DNA from: Asticcacaulis sp. AND118
Lineage (GTDB): Bacteria > Pseudomonadota > Alphaproteobacteria > Caulobacterales > Caulobacteraceae
Assembly: GCF_020535245.1 (NCBI RefSeq)
Contig: NZ_CP084911.1
Span: 384,001 to 448,000, forward strand
Reading direction: 5' to 3'
Length of the DNA stretch: 64,000 nt
Position numbers and translations under genes: made by a program. Below, one piece after another: positions 8,551 through 17,833 of this stretch. Within the stretch, counting starts at the first letter, position 1; each line of letters begins with the position of its first letter. A model generated the notes under the pieces. That model searched no databases and had not been told where the DNA came from. It was given only the letters and a program-made list of their open reading frames with translations.

Positions 8551-10995
8551 ATGCTTCGCTCCATATTCATCGCCTTCTGGCGCTCCTTCACCCGGCATCC
8601 CCTGTACGGCTTTCTCAACCTGCTGGGCCTGAGCCTCGGCATCGCCGTCTTTATCGCCCTCAGCCTGCTGTTCCGCTTTGAAACCCATTACGAGGACTGG
8701 AGCCCTGAACGCGAAAACATCTACACCTTCGGCACCCGTTACTTCTTTCCGGGTATGACCGACGAGGTGCGTGTGGGAGCCATGGGCGGGCTGACCGAAG
8801 AGTTGAAGGCCAGCTATCCGCAGCTTGTCACGGTGCGCGACTGGAGCAATTCGGCCACCGTGCATAAGGGCGCGGAGGTCTATTCCGAGCAGATTGAACT
8901 GGTCGATCCGGAGTTTCTCACCTTCTTCGCCGTGCCTCTGGTGGCGGGTGACGCCGCCAGTGCGCTCACCGATCCGGGCCATGTGGTCGTCAGTGAAGAC
9001 ATGGCGCGCAAATATTTCGGCACGACGCAGGCCCTGGGCAAGACCCTGACCCTCAGCGATGAGGAGGGCCGCCGTAACTACATCGTCAGCGCGGTGACCA
9101 GGGATCTGCCCAAGAATACCGAACTGAAACTAGGCATATTGCGCCGCCTGACGCCGCAGCGCACGGCGATGGAAACCGATACCTGGCATCACTGGGGTTC
9201 GTCGCAACTCATGGCTTTCGTCAAATTCCGCAATCGTGCCGAGGCGAAAGCCTTGCAGGCCCAGATGGATCGCTTCACCGACCGTCAGGTGGGCGACAGC
9301 TTCGGTCCGGGAATCAAGGGCAGCAGCGTGATGAAGCTGGTGGTGGTGCCGCTGGGCGACGTTCACCTGATCGATCCGAAGCAGGAAGCCGCCATCCTCA
9401 CTCTGGGGCTGGTCGGTGTGGTGGCGCTGGTGCTGGCCTTGATCAACTACGTCAATCTGGCCACGGCGCGAGCCGGTCTGAGGGCGCGGGAAGTGGCGGT
9501 GCGAAAGACGCTGGGGGCGCGTCCTCTGGTCTTGCGTTTGCAGTTCATGGGCGAGGCCTTGCTGACCCTGTTGCTGGCCTTCCTGATCGGCCTGTCGCTG
9601 GTCGAGCTGAGCCTGCCGCTGATCAATGCGACCGGCGGATTGTCGCTGTCGCTCGACTACGCGGCGGACGCCCTGTGGCTGCTGGCCTTGCTGGGCATCG
9701 TCATGGCTGCGGGCATGGTGGCCGCGCTTTATCCGGCCTTCGCCCTGTCGGCCTTCAAACCGGCGCAGGTCTTGGCCTCAAGCCGCACCCCGGCGGGCGG
9801 GCGCATGGGCGTTCATTTGCGTGAGGCGCTGGTTATTCTGCAATTCGCGGCGGTGGTGGTCGCCTTTACCCTGATGCTGGGCTTCATTCGTCAGATCGAC
9901 CATATCCAGACCGCCGATCTCGGTTTCAGGCGCGAAGGGCTGCTGCTGGTCAATTCGATCCGCGACACCCACATCACGCCGTCGCAGCGCGACGCCTTTC
10001 TGACGGCGACACGGGCCCTGCCCAGTGTCAGCGCGGCCAGCATCGCCAACGCCATTCCGGGCGACCAAAGCACGATGAATAACTCCAATATCGTGCGTCC
10101 GGGACAGGCTGACAGCGTCACCGAGTCTCCGTCGGTCAACTGGTCCATTGTGGGCCCGGACTATTTCGAACTGATCGGTGTAAAACGGGTCGCGGGCCGC
10201 GTGTTCGATTCCCGCTTTGCCGAAGATCAGATCTGGGACTGGGCCAAGGAAGAGCCCAATCGCGTGACCAATGTCGTCATCAGCCGTCTGACCGTAAAGC
10301 GCATGGGCTTTGCCTCACCGGAAGCGGCTATCGGGCAGCCGGCGCGTTTCAGCAATCGTCCGGTGCGTATCATCGGCGTGGTCGAGGACGTGCGCTTCTA
10401 TCACCCGGCGGAAGTCATTCCGGCCAAGCTCTACCTGTTCGACCGTCATGTGTCGCAGTCGGCGGTCGGCTTTGTCCGCTATGCCGGGGTCAGCGAAAGC
10501 GTGATGCGCGAACGCCTGCGCAAGGCGTGGCGCGGGATCGCGCCGGACGTGCCGTTCGAAGTGAGTTCGGCGGCGGAAAACCTCGACAAATACTATAAGC
10601 CGGAACGCGACCGTTCCAACCTGTTCGGCGTGGGGGCAGGTGTGGCGGCACTGATCGGCTGCATCGGCCTTTACGGCATGGCGGCGTTCAATACGTCGCG
10701 CCGGGCGCGTGAGATCGGTCTGCGCAAGGTGTTGGGGGCCTCGCGCGGTCAGGTGGTGCGCTTGCTGACGCTGCAGTTTCTGCGCCCGGTGCTGATCGCC
10801 AGCGTCATTGCCTGGCCGCTGGCCTGGCTGGCCTTGGGGCGGTGGTTGTCGCAGTTCGACGACGCCATCGGCATCAGCCCGCTGTTTTTCGTCATCGCCA
10901 CGGCGGCGGCGCTGATCATCGCGCTGGGGACGGTGGGCGGGCTGGCGCTGGCCAGCGCTTCGACCGAGCCGGGCAAGGCGCTCAGACACCAGTGA
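8551..10995 (+). CDS. FtsX-like ABC transporter permease with two MacB-type periplasmic domains
   Basis: Permease of about 814 residues with an N-terminal transmembrane helix (GFLNLLGLSLGIAVFIALSLLF), a large extracytoplasmic MacB_PCD-like region, three helices with an FtsX motif (REVAVRKTLGAR), a further helix and second periplasmic domain, and a C-terminal FtsX block (REIGLRKVLGASRGQVVRLL). The duplicated layout fits single-polypeptide FtsX permeases used in mechanotransmission export rather than classical import. A GTG at 8536 is an alternative start, but the ATG at 8551 has GAGG 9 nt upstream. Third gene of the adaptor/ATPase/permease operon, probably regulated by the divergent two-component pair. 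Substrate cannot be deduced. Confidence 0.88.
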   Translation: MLRSIFIAFWRSFTRHPLYGFLNLLGLSLGIAVFIALSLLFRFETHYEDWSPERENIYTFGTRYFFPGMTDEVRVGAMGGLTEELKASYPQLVTVRDWSNSATVHKGAEVYSEQIELVDPEFLTFFAVPLVAGDAASALTDPGHVVVSEDMARKYFGTTQALGKTLTLSDEEGRRNYIVSAVTRDLPKNTELKLGILRRLTPQRTAMETDTWHHWGSSQLMAFVKFRNRAEAKALQAQMDRFTDRQVGDSFGPGIKGSSVMKLVVVPLGDVHLIDPKQEAAILTLGLVGVVALVLALINYVNLATARAGLRAREVAVRKTLGARPLVLRLQFMGEALLTLLLAFLIGLSLVELSLPLINATGGLSLSLDYAADALWLLALLGIVMAAGMVAALYPAFALSAFKPAQVLASSRTPAGGRMGVHLREALVILQFAAVVVAFTLMLGFIRQIDHIQTADLGFRREGLLLVNSIRDTHITPSQRDAFLTATRALPSVSAASIANAIPGDQSTMNNSNIVRPGQADSVTESPSVNWSIVGPDYFELIGVKRVAGRVFDSRFAEDQIWDWAKEEPNRVTNVVISRLTVKRMGFASPEAAIGQPARFSNRPVRIIGVVEDVRFYHPAEVIPAKLYLFDRHVSQSAVGFVRYAGVSESVMRERLRKAWRGIAPDVPFEVSSAAENLDKYYKPERDRSNLFGVGAGVAALIGCIGLYGMAAFNTSRRAREIGLRKVLGASRGQVVRLLTLQFLRPVLIASVIAWPLAWLALGRWLSQFDDAIGISPLFFVIATAAALIIALGTVGGLALASASTEPGKALRHQ

Positions 10996-11003
10996 GGCAA
11001 GCC

Positions 11004-11036
11004 AAAAGCCCGTTCAGGTGGGAACGGGCTTTTCTG
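11004..11036. terminator. Bidirectional terminator between convergent operons
   Basis: A 12-bp perfect stem AAAAGCCCGTTC / GAACGGGCTTTT (11004-11015 and 11022-11033) with A-run and T-run on the two sides. It sits between the permease and the convergent transporter gene and can serve both. Confidence 0.85.
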
Positions 11037-11039
11037 CTT

Positions 11040-12350
11040 TTACCCCTTCAGAATTTTTTCTTCGGGCACTTTTTCGAGTCTGGGCGCGAGGGTGTGGATG
11101 ACGAAGATGGCGATGAGGTAGGCCGAACCGGCGACGATGAAGATCGGCTGGTACGACTTGAACAGCTCCAGAATATAGCCGTTATAGGTGGTCATCAGCA
11201 TACCGCCGATGGCGCCGGCCATGCCGCCGATGCCTATGACCGAGGCTACGGCCTGTTTCGGGAACAGGTCGGACGGCAGGGTCATCAGATTGGCCGACCA
11301 GGCCTGATGCGAGGCGGCCGCCAGGCCGATGATGGCGACCGCGCCCCACAGATTGTCGACGAACTGCGCGGCGACGATGGGGGTGACGAGCAGCGCGCAC
11401 ATCAGCATGGTCGATTTGCGCGCGGCATTGGCGCTGCGCCCGGCCTGCATCTGTTTCGAGGAGGCCCAGCCGCCGAAGATCGAACCGAAGTCGGCCAGCA
11501 GATAAACGGCGATCAGGGCCGGGCCGAAGGTCTTGAGATCGAGGCCGTGGCGCTTGTTGAGGAAGTCCGGCAGCCAGAAGAGATAGAGCCACCAGATGGG
11601 ATCGGTGAGAAACTTGCCCAGCGCATAGGCCCAGGTCTGACGGAAGGTCAAAAGCTTGAACCACGAAATCCTGGCGGCGGGCGCGGCGGCTTCGGCGGGC
11701 GTGTCGTCGGACTGAATGTGCGCCAGTTCGGCCGGCGACACCCTGGGGTGCTTGTGCGGCTGACGGTACATGATCAGCCAGGCGATCAGCCACAGGGCCG
11801 TCACAATGCCGATGGAGATGAACGCCGCGCGCCACCCGAAGGCCAGGGTGATGGCGGGGACGAGCAGGGGGGTGATGATCGGGCCCATGGCGGTGCCGGC
11901 GTTGAAGATGCCGACGGCCTGAGCGCGCTCTTTCTGCGGGAACCATTCCGACACGGCCTTCAGCGAGGCCGGGAAGGAGCCGGATTCGCCGAAGCCGAGG
12001 ATGGAGCGGGCGATGGCGAACTGGGTGACGCTGTGGATCAGGCCGTGGCCGATGGAGGCGACGGTCCAGATGGTGAAGGCCACGGCGTACCCGATGCGCA
12101 CGCCGACGGCGTCGATGATCCGCCCGAAGGTCAGGAAGCCCACGGCGTAGAAGCACTGGAACCAGAAGACGATATTGGCGTAGTCGATCTCGTTCCACTG
12201 AAGCTCGCCTTGCAGCGTGGGCTTCAGGATGCCGATCATCTGGCGGTCGATATAGTTGATCCCGATGGCGATGAACAACAAGGCGCAAATCACCCAACGG
12301 TAGCGCCCGATTCCCTTGGTGGAGTAGGCACGGTCCCCCGTATCGCTCAT
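11040..12350 (-). CDS. exuT: MFS transporter, hexuronate transporter (ExuT-like)
   Basis: Major facilitator of 436 residues with about 12 hydrophobic segments, in the anion:cation symporter subfamily. Diagnostic N-terminal sequence includes RWVICALLFIAIGINYIDRQ and the loop motif FGRIIDAVGVRIGYA; ARSILGFGESGSFPASLK is typical of ExuT/GudP-type sugar acid transporters. Predicted to import galacturonate or glucuronate released by the extracellular pectin and xylan enzymes encoded nearby. Single gene, convergent with the efflux operon and divergent from an alpha/beta hydrolase. Family assignment is firm; the exact hexuronate substrate is inferred from context. Confidence 0.82.
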   Translation of the reverse strand: MSDTGDRAYSTKGIGRYRWVICALLFIAIGINYIDRQMIGILKPTLQGELQWNEIDYANIVFWFQCFYAVGFLTFGRIIDAVGVRIGYAVAFTIWTVASIGHGLIHSVTQFAIARSILGFGESGSFPASLKAVSEWFPQKERAQAVGIFNAGTAMGPIITPLLVPAITLAFGWRAAFISIGIVTALWLIAWLIMYRQPHKHPRVSPAELAHIQSDDTPAEAAAPAARISWFKLLTFRQTWAYALGKFLTDPIWWLYLFWLPDFLNKRHGLDLKTFGPALIAVYLLADFGSIFGGWASSKQMQAGRSANAARKSTMLMCALLVTPIVAAQFVDNLWGAVAIIGLAAASHQAWSANLMTLPSDLFPKQAVASVIGIGGMAGAIGGMLMTTYNGYILELFKSYQPIFIVAGSAYLIAIFVIHTLAPRLEKVPEEKILKG

Positions 12351-12640
12351 TCTGACGCTTCCTTTTTGTTTCTGTAGGCATTGATCGCCCGTCAGGCGGG
12401 CGGTTCGTATTTTTGCGGCGCCTGTGACACCGGTGGCGCAACCTATGCCGAGGCGTGAGGGCGTGAAAAGAGGTAAAACGCCGGCGGGCGAAATGAAAAC
12501 GATTGCGGGTCTGTTAAATCGGTTGCCGGGTGTGTCGGCGTCATGTTGGGTATCTGGTAGCTATCTGTTGAGGTGAAGCTTTCGGCATTGACATGCCGGA
12601 CTGGATGCCGAAGGCTCGGAAGGTGCGACAGGAGGGCTTT

Positions 12641-13534
12641 ATGCCGGACATGCCCCAACCGTATCAGGATGTATATTACCGCAGCGGGCTGGATACGATG
12701 GGTGCGGGCCGATTGGCGCTTTATGCCCGCGACTACACTCCTCAGGCGTCGCGCGCGGTCATCTGCCTGCACGGTCTGACGCGAAACAGCGCCGATTTCG
12801 AGCCATTGATGGCGCAGTTGCCGCCGACGCACCGGTTTGTCGTACCTGACGTCCGGGGACGGGGGCGGTCGCAACGGGACGAGGCGGCGGCGAACTACAC
12901 GCTGGGCATCTATGTGCAGGACGTACTGGCCCTGATGACCCATCTGAATATCGAGCGGGCGACCTTTATCGGCACTTCGATGGGGGGGCTGATTTCGATG
13001 GTGCTGGCGGCGATGGCGCCGCCGCGCGTGCGCGGGATCGTGCTCAACGACGTCGGGCCGAAGCTGTCGCCCGAAGGGCTGGAGCGCATTCGGTCCTATG
13101 TCGGCAAAGGCAAGCCCGCGACGACCTGGGCCGAGGCCGCGGAGGCGACGGCGCGCATCAATGCCGCCGCCTTCCCGGATTTCGGGCCTGAGGACTGGAT
13201 GGCCTTTGCGCGGCGCACCCATGTCGAGATCGACGGTCGCCCTGTCGCCGCCTATGACACGGCTATTGCCGAAGGCATGGCCCCTGCGAGCGAAGCGGTC
13301 GCACCGCCGGAGCTTTGGGAATTATGGGCAGGCCTGAAAGACCTTCCCGTTCTGGCTATACGCGGTGGGCTCTCGGACCTTTTGTCGGCGCAAACGCTGG
13401 AGCGCATGGTGCGCGAACATCCGCAAACCCGGTCTCTGACCCTGCCGAACCGGGGCCACGCCCCCATCCTCGATGAGCCTGAAGCGGTAACGGCTATTCG
13501 AGCATTCCTGCACGATCAGGACGCGCTGGACTGA
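12641..13534 (+). CDS. Alpha/beta-fold hydrolase
   Basis: Cytoplasmic hydrolase of 297 residues without a signal peptide. It shows the oxyanion segment ICLHGLTRNSADFE, the nucleophile elbow GTSMGG (serine nucleophile), an acid residue candidate in IRGGLSDLLS and the C-terminal histidine in LPNRGHAPIL. The start at 12641 is chosen because GGAGGG lies 5-6 nt upstream; the frame is open to 12593. Similar enzymes include lactonases and esterases; the substrate cannot be read from sequence. Divergent from the uronate transporter, so a role on a sugar lactone or ester from plant material is possible but speculative. Confidence 0.8.
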   Translation: MPDMPQPYQDVYYRSGLDTMGAGRLALYARDYTPQASRAVICLHGLTRNSADFEPLMAQLPPTHRFVVPDVRGRGRSQRDEAAANYTLGIYVQDVLALMTHLNIERATFIGTSMGGLISMVLAAMAPPRVRGIVLNDVGPKLSPEGLERIRSYVGKGKPATTWAEAAEATARINAAAFPDFGPEDWMAFARRTHVEIDGRPVAAYDTAIAEGMAPASEAVAPPELWELWAGLKDLPVLAIRGGLSDLLSAQTLERMVREHPQTRSLTLPNRGHAPILDEPEAVTAIRAFLHDQDALD

Positions 13535-13721
13535 TCGATTCCGGACCTGCCGGTCATAAGGGCAACCTGATTTTCACACGCATGTTTTGCTCGGCGGTTC
13601 GAAGGGTCGCTGTATCGGGTTGCGGACATCCCTCTCGCATCGTGATCTTTTTTTGCTCGGAACGCTTTCGTTCGTCGGTGAAACGGCTATTGTCCAGTGA
13701 AACAAAAATATACGGGAGACT

Positions 13722-16079
13722 ATGGTGACCCTAAGCCGTCGTGAAACGCTCAAACTGTCCGCTGGTCTGTCTCTGGCGGCGCTGATGCCGCAGGTGGCGA
13801 AAGCCGGGCCGACCGCCGCCACGGGCAATGATCTGACCCTGTGGTACAACGCCCCGGCGGTCGAATGGACCGAGGCCCTGCCGCTGGGCAACGGGCGTCT
13901 GGGGGCCATGGTCTTCGGCGGCGTGGCGCGCGAGCGGCTGCAACTGAACGAGGACACCCTCTATGCCGGCGCGCCTTATCAACCGGCCAATCCCGCCGGT
14001 CCGGCGGCGCTTCCCGAAATCCGCAAGCTGATCTTCGACGGCAGGTATCTGGAGGCCCAGGAACTGATTCAGGCGAAGTTCATGGGCAATCCCATGCGGC
14101 AGGTGTCGTATCAGACGATCGGCGAACTGGCCCTGACCTTCGGACCGTCCTCCAATGCCTCGGCCTATCGTCGCGAACTGGACCTGACCCGGGCCCTATC
14201 GACCGTCACCTATCGTCAGGACGGCGTGACCTACAGACGCGAAACCTTCATCACGCCCGTCGATCAGGTGCTGGTCATGCGCCTCAGTGCCGACAAGCCG
14301 GGCCAGATCGGCTTCCACCTCAATTTCGAGACGCCGCAGGTGGGGGCGGTGCGTGTCGAAAACGCGCAGGAGATCGTCCTGTCGGGCCGCAACGGGGGCC
14401 ACAACGGCAAGGAAGGGGCGTTGCGCTTCGAGAGCCGCGTGCGCGTGGTCGCCACCGGCGGCCATCAGACGGCAGGGCAGGACGGGCTGGACGTGAAGGG
14501 GGCCGACAGCGTGCTGGTCTACATGGCGGCGGCAACTAATTACAAGTCCTTCCGCGACGTGTCCGGCGAACCGACCGCTCTCACCAGAGGCCAGATCGAC
14601 AAGGCGGCGGCCAGGTCCTACGACGATCTTTATGCCGCGCATCTGACCGCGCACAAGGCGCTGTTCGATCGGGTGAATGTCGATTTCGGGCGCACGGAAT
14701 TCGCCGACCTGCCGACCAATGAACGCATCGCCAGGTCGCAGACGCAGAACGATCCGGCGCTGGCCGCGCTCTATTTCCAGTACGGTCGCTACCTGTTGAT
14801 CTCGTGTTCGCGGCCCGGCACTCAGCCGGCCAATCTGCAAGGCCTGTGGAACGAGAAGCTCAACGCCCCGTGGGGCGGCAAGTACACGATCAACATCAAT
14901 ACCGAGATGAACTACTGGCCTGCCGAGCCGACGGCCCTGCCGGAACTGACCGAGCCGCTGATCCAGATGGTGAAGGACATTTCCGTCACCGGGGCGGAGA
15001 CGGCGAAAATCATGTACGGCGCGCGCGGTTGGGTCACGCATCACAATACCGATCTGTGGCGCGCCACCGCGCCCATCGACGCCGCCTTCTACGGCACCTG
15101 GCCGACCGGCGGGGCCTGGCTGTGCCTGCACCTGTGGGACCGTTACGACTATGGGCGCGACCCGGCCTATCTGAAAGAAATCTATCCGATCCTGAAAGGG
15201 GCGTCGCAGTTCTTCCTCGACACGTTGGTGAAGGACCCGGCGTCGGGCTACATGGTCACCGCGCCGTCTATTTCTCCGGAAAACCGTCACAAGTTCGGCA
15301 CCTCGATCTGCGCGGGCCCGACCATGGACATGCAGATTATCCGCGACCTGTTCTCCAACACTATCGCGGCGGCGGAAATCCTGAAGACCGATAAGGCCTT
15401 CCGTGCCGAAACCGCCGCCATGCGCGACAAGCTGGCGCCCAACCGGATCGGCAAGGCCGGTCAGCTTCAGGAGTGGAAGGACGACTGGGACATGGAGGCG
15501 CACGACATGCACCACCGTCACGTCTCGCATCTCTACGGTCTGTTCCCCTCGCACCAGATCACTACGCGCAAGACGCCGGAACTGGCGGCAGCCGCGAAAA
15601 AGTCGCTGGAACTGCGCGGCGATATGTCGACCGGCTGGGCCATCGGCTGGCGCATCAATCTGTGGGCGCGGCTGGGCGAGGGCGAGCGCACCCACAGCAT
15701 TCTGAAACTTCTGCTGGGGCCTGAGCGCACCTATCCCAACCTGTTCGACGCCCACCCGCCGTTCCAGATCGACGGCAATTTCGGCGGCACGTCGGGCATG
15801 ACCGAAATGCTGATGCAGTCCTACAATGACGAGATCATCCTGCTGCCGGCCCTGCCGACCGCCTGGCCCAAAGGGAAGATCACGGGCCTGAAGGCGCGGG
15901 GCGGCTTCACCGTAGACCTGCACTGGGCCGACATGACGCTGGACAAGGTCACGGTCACCAGCGCCTTCGGCGAGGCCGCGACGCTGTCACTGGGGGCGCA
16001 CAAACTGCCGCTGAGGCTGAAAAAAGGGCAGTCGGCGACCTTCGGTCTCGGTGCAAACGGTTTCGTTCGGCAAGCGTGA
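13722..16079 (+). CDS. Glycoside hydrolase family 95 (alpha-L-fucosidase/alpha-galactosidase type)
   Basis: Exported enzyme of 785 residues. Residues 1-27 contain a twin-arginine-like motif (SRRETLKLSAG) and a hydrophobic stretch ending near AKAG. The GH95 N-terminal domain begins LWYNAPAVEWTEALPLGNG and continues with GAMVFGGVARERLQLNEDTLYAG; the catalytic (alpha/alpha)6 barrel includes NINTEMNYWPAEP, APSISPEN and HRHVSHLYGLFP. GH95 enzymes remove alpha-1,2-L-fucose or L-galactose from xyloglucan or pectin side chains. An L-galactose activity would fit the LgoD-like dehydrogenase downstream, but this is inference. First of four polysaccharide genes on this strand. Confidence 0.9.
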   Translation: MVTLSRRETLKLSAGLSLAALMPQVAKAGPTAATGNDLTLWYNAPAVEWTEALPLGNGRLGAMVFGGVARERLQLNEDTLYAGAPYQPANPAGPAALPEIRKLIFDGRYLEAQELIQAKFMGNPMRQVSYQTIGELALTFGPSSNASAYRRELDLTRALSTVTYRQDGVTYRRETFITPVDQVLVMRLSADKPGQIGFHLNFETPQVGAVRVENAQEIVLSGRNGGHNGKEGALRFESRVRVVATGGHQTAGQDGLDVKGADSVLVYMAAATNYKSFRDVSGEPTALTRGQIDKAAARSYDDLYAAHLTAHKALFDRVNVDFGRTEFADLPTNERIARSQTQNDPALAALYFQYGRYLLISCSRPGTQPANLQGLWNEKLNAPWGGKYTININTEMNYWPAEPTALPELTEPLIQMVKDISVTGAETAKIMYGARGWVTHHNTDLWRATAPIDAAFYGTWPTGGAWLCLHLWDRYDYGRDPAYLKEIYPILKGASQFFLDTLVKDPASGYMVTAPSISPENRHKFGTSICAGPTMDMQIIRDLFSNTIAAAEILKTDKAFRAETAAMRDKLAPNRIGKAGQLQEWKDDWDMEAHDMHHRHVSHLYGLFPSHQITTRKTPELAAAAKKSLELRGDMSTGWAIGWRINLWARLGEGERTHSILKLLLGPERTYPNLFDAHPPFQIDGNFGGTSGMTEMLMQSYNDEIILLPALPTAWPKGKITGLKARGGFTVDLHWADMTLDKVTVTSAFGEAATLSLGAHKLPLRLKKGQSATFGLGANGFVRQA

Positions 16080-16099
16080 GTCTCCGCCTCATATAAGGG

Positions 16100-16115
16100 A
16101 TGATACCGGTATCAT
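16100..16115. promoter_or_regulatory. Perfect 16-bp palindrome, LacI-type operator candidate
   Basis: ATGATACCGGTATCAT is a perfect palindrome with a central CG, the form usual for LacI-family operators. It lies 75 bp before the GH43 gene start, next to a TTGACG promoter-like hexamer at about 16122. No LacI-family gene is in the window. Confidence 0.5.
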
Positions 16116-16190
16116 TTTGGGTTGACGGCCAGCGCTTTCGCGGACAAAGATGCGGCAACGATATAAAAATCCTCAGAAGGAAATGCCAAA

Positions 16191-17831
16191 ATGACGACGG
16201 ACAGGCGCAATGCGCTTAAGGGCCTGGGCTTGGGCGCGCTTATGTTCGGTGCGCCGGCCGCTGCTGAAGCCGCGGTGAAGAAAAAAGCGGCCCCCGCCAA
16301 ACCCCAAAGCCCTAAAAAGTCGTGGCTCAAGGGTATCGAAGGTCAGCGTCAGCCGGATCTCGGCGATGGCACCTTCCTCAATCCGATCATGGCCGGGGAC
16401 CATCCCGACCCGTCGATCCTGAAGGACGGCGAAGACTACTATATGACCTTTTCGACCTTCGACGCCTATCCCGGTCTGGTGATCTGGCATTCGAAGGATA
16501 TGGTCAACTGGCGGCCGATCGGCCCGGCCCTGACCAGAAATGTCGGTTCGGTGTGGGCGCCGGAACTGTGCAAGCACAAGGGCCGCTTCTACCTCTATAT
16601 CCCGACCAAGAAGACGTCCGCGCCGGAGTCCAGAACGACCTCGTGGGTCATCTGGGCTGACAAGATCGAAGGCCCGTGGTCGGAGCCTGTCGATCTCGAC
16701 CTGCCGCGTCATATCGACCCCGGCCATGCGGTCGGCGAAGACGGTTCGCGCTGGCTGTTCCTGTCGGGCGGCGACCGCGTGCGCCTGTCCGACGACGGCC
16801 TGTCGAAGGCGGGTGAGGTCGAGCACGTCTACGACCCGTGGCGCTATCCGTCGGACTGGGTGGTCGAAGGCTTCGCCCCCGAAGGCCCCAAGGTGACCCG
16901 TCATGGCGACTACTATTACCTGATCCTCGCCGTCGGCGGCACGGCGGGTCCGCCGACCGGCCACATGGTCATCGCGGCGCGTTCGAAGTCGATCAACGGC
17001 CCGTGGGAGCAGCATCCGCGCAACCCGCTGGTGCGCACGATCTCGCTGGAGGAAAAGTGGTGGTCGCGCGGTCACGCGACGCTGGTCGAAGGGCCTTCTG
17101 GCGACTGGTGGGGCGTCTATCACGGCTATGAAAACGGCTTCTGGACGCTGGGGCGGCAGACGCTTCTGGCCCCGGTGACGTGGTCGAAAGACGGTTGGTT
17201 CGATTTCGGCGGCGGCGACCTGTCGAAGCCGATCAAGAAGCCTGCGGGCGGCAAGCCGCACGGCCATCAGCCGGCGCACGGTTTCGCCCTGTCGGACGAT
17301 TTCTCGACCGACAAGTACGGCGTTCAGTGGAATTTCTTCAATCCGTCCGCCGCCGAGAAGAGCCGTATCCGCCGCGAAAACGGCGGGCTGCATCTCAAGG
17401 CCGCCGGTGAGGCCCCAAGTTCCAGCGCGCCGCTGATCACCATTGTCGGCGATCCGGCCTATGAGATCGAGATGGAAATCGAGATCGATGACGGCGTGCG
17501 CGCCGGGCTGCTGCTGTTCTACGACACCAAACTCTACTGCGGTTTGGGGTTTGATACCAAAAACTTCGTCACGCACCAGTACGGCATCGAACGGGGGCGT
17601 CCGACTAATCCGCACGGCCGCAAGATGTGGATGAGGCTGCGCAACGACCGCCATATCGTCACGTTCGACACCTCGTCGGATGGCCAGACGTGGAAGCGTT
17701 TCGATCGCGGCATGGAGGTGTCGGGCTATCATCACAATGTGCGCGGCGGCTTCCTGATGCTGAAACCCGGCTTCTACGCCGCCGGGCAGGGCGAGGCGCG
17801 CTTCAAGAGCTTCAAATATAAGGCGCTGTAA
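16191..17831 (+). CDS. Glycoside hydrolase family 43
   Basis: Exported enzyme of 546 residues with a twin-arginine-like leader (DRRNALKGLGLG) and a cut site near AEA. The five-bladed propeller begins at NPIMAGDHPDPSILKDG, where the aspartate of DPS near residue 73 is the expected catalytic base; the acid glutamate is in EGFAPEGPKV near residue 230. The last ~180 residues form a beta-sandwich typical of GH43 xylosidase/arabinofuranosidase proteins. Likely removes arabinose or xylose (or galactose) from pectin or hemicellulose side chains; the precise linkage is not readable. The next gene starts 2 nt after its stop, so the two form an operon. The upstream palindrome at 16100 may control both. 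Confidence 0.88.
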   Translation: MTTDRRNALKGLGLGALMFGAPAAAEAAVKKKAAPAKPQSPKKSWLKGIEGQRQPDLGDGTFLNPIMAGDHPDPSILKDGEDYYMTFSTFDAYPGLVIWHSKDMVNWRPIGPALTRNVGSVWAPELCKHKGRFYLYIPTKKTSAPESRTTSWVIWADKIEGPWSEPVDLDLPRHIDPGHAVGEDGSRWLFLSGGDRVRLSDDGLSKAGEVEHVYDPWRYPSDWVVEGFAPEGPKVTRHGDYYYLILAVGGTAGPPTGHMVIAARSKSINGPWEQHPRNPLVRTISLEEKWWSRGHATLVEGPSGDWWGVYHGYENGFWTLGRQTLLAPVTWSKDGWFDFGGGDLSKPIKKPAGGKPHGHQPAHGFALSDDFSTDKYGVQWNFFNPSAAEKSRIRRENGGLHLKAAGEAPSSSAPLITIVGDPAYEIEMEIEIDDGVRAGLLLFYDTKLYCGLGFDTKNFVTHQYGIERGRPTNPHGRKMWMRLRNDRHIVTFDTSSDGQTWKRFDRGMEVSGYHHNVRGGFLMLKPGFYAAGQGEARFKSFKYKAL

Positions 17832-17833
17832 TC

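Noticed and set aside
10842-12377. 511-codon plus-strand frame opposite the ExuT-like gene
   Set aside because: Antisense to a strong MFS transporter and without any recognisable motif.
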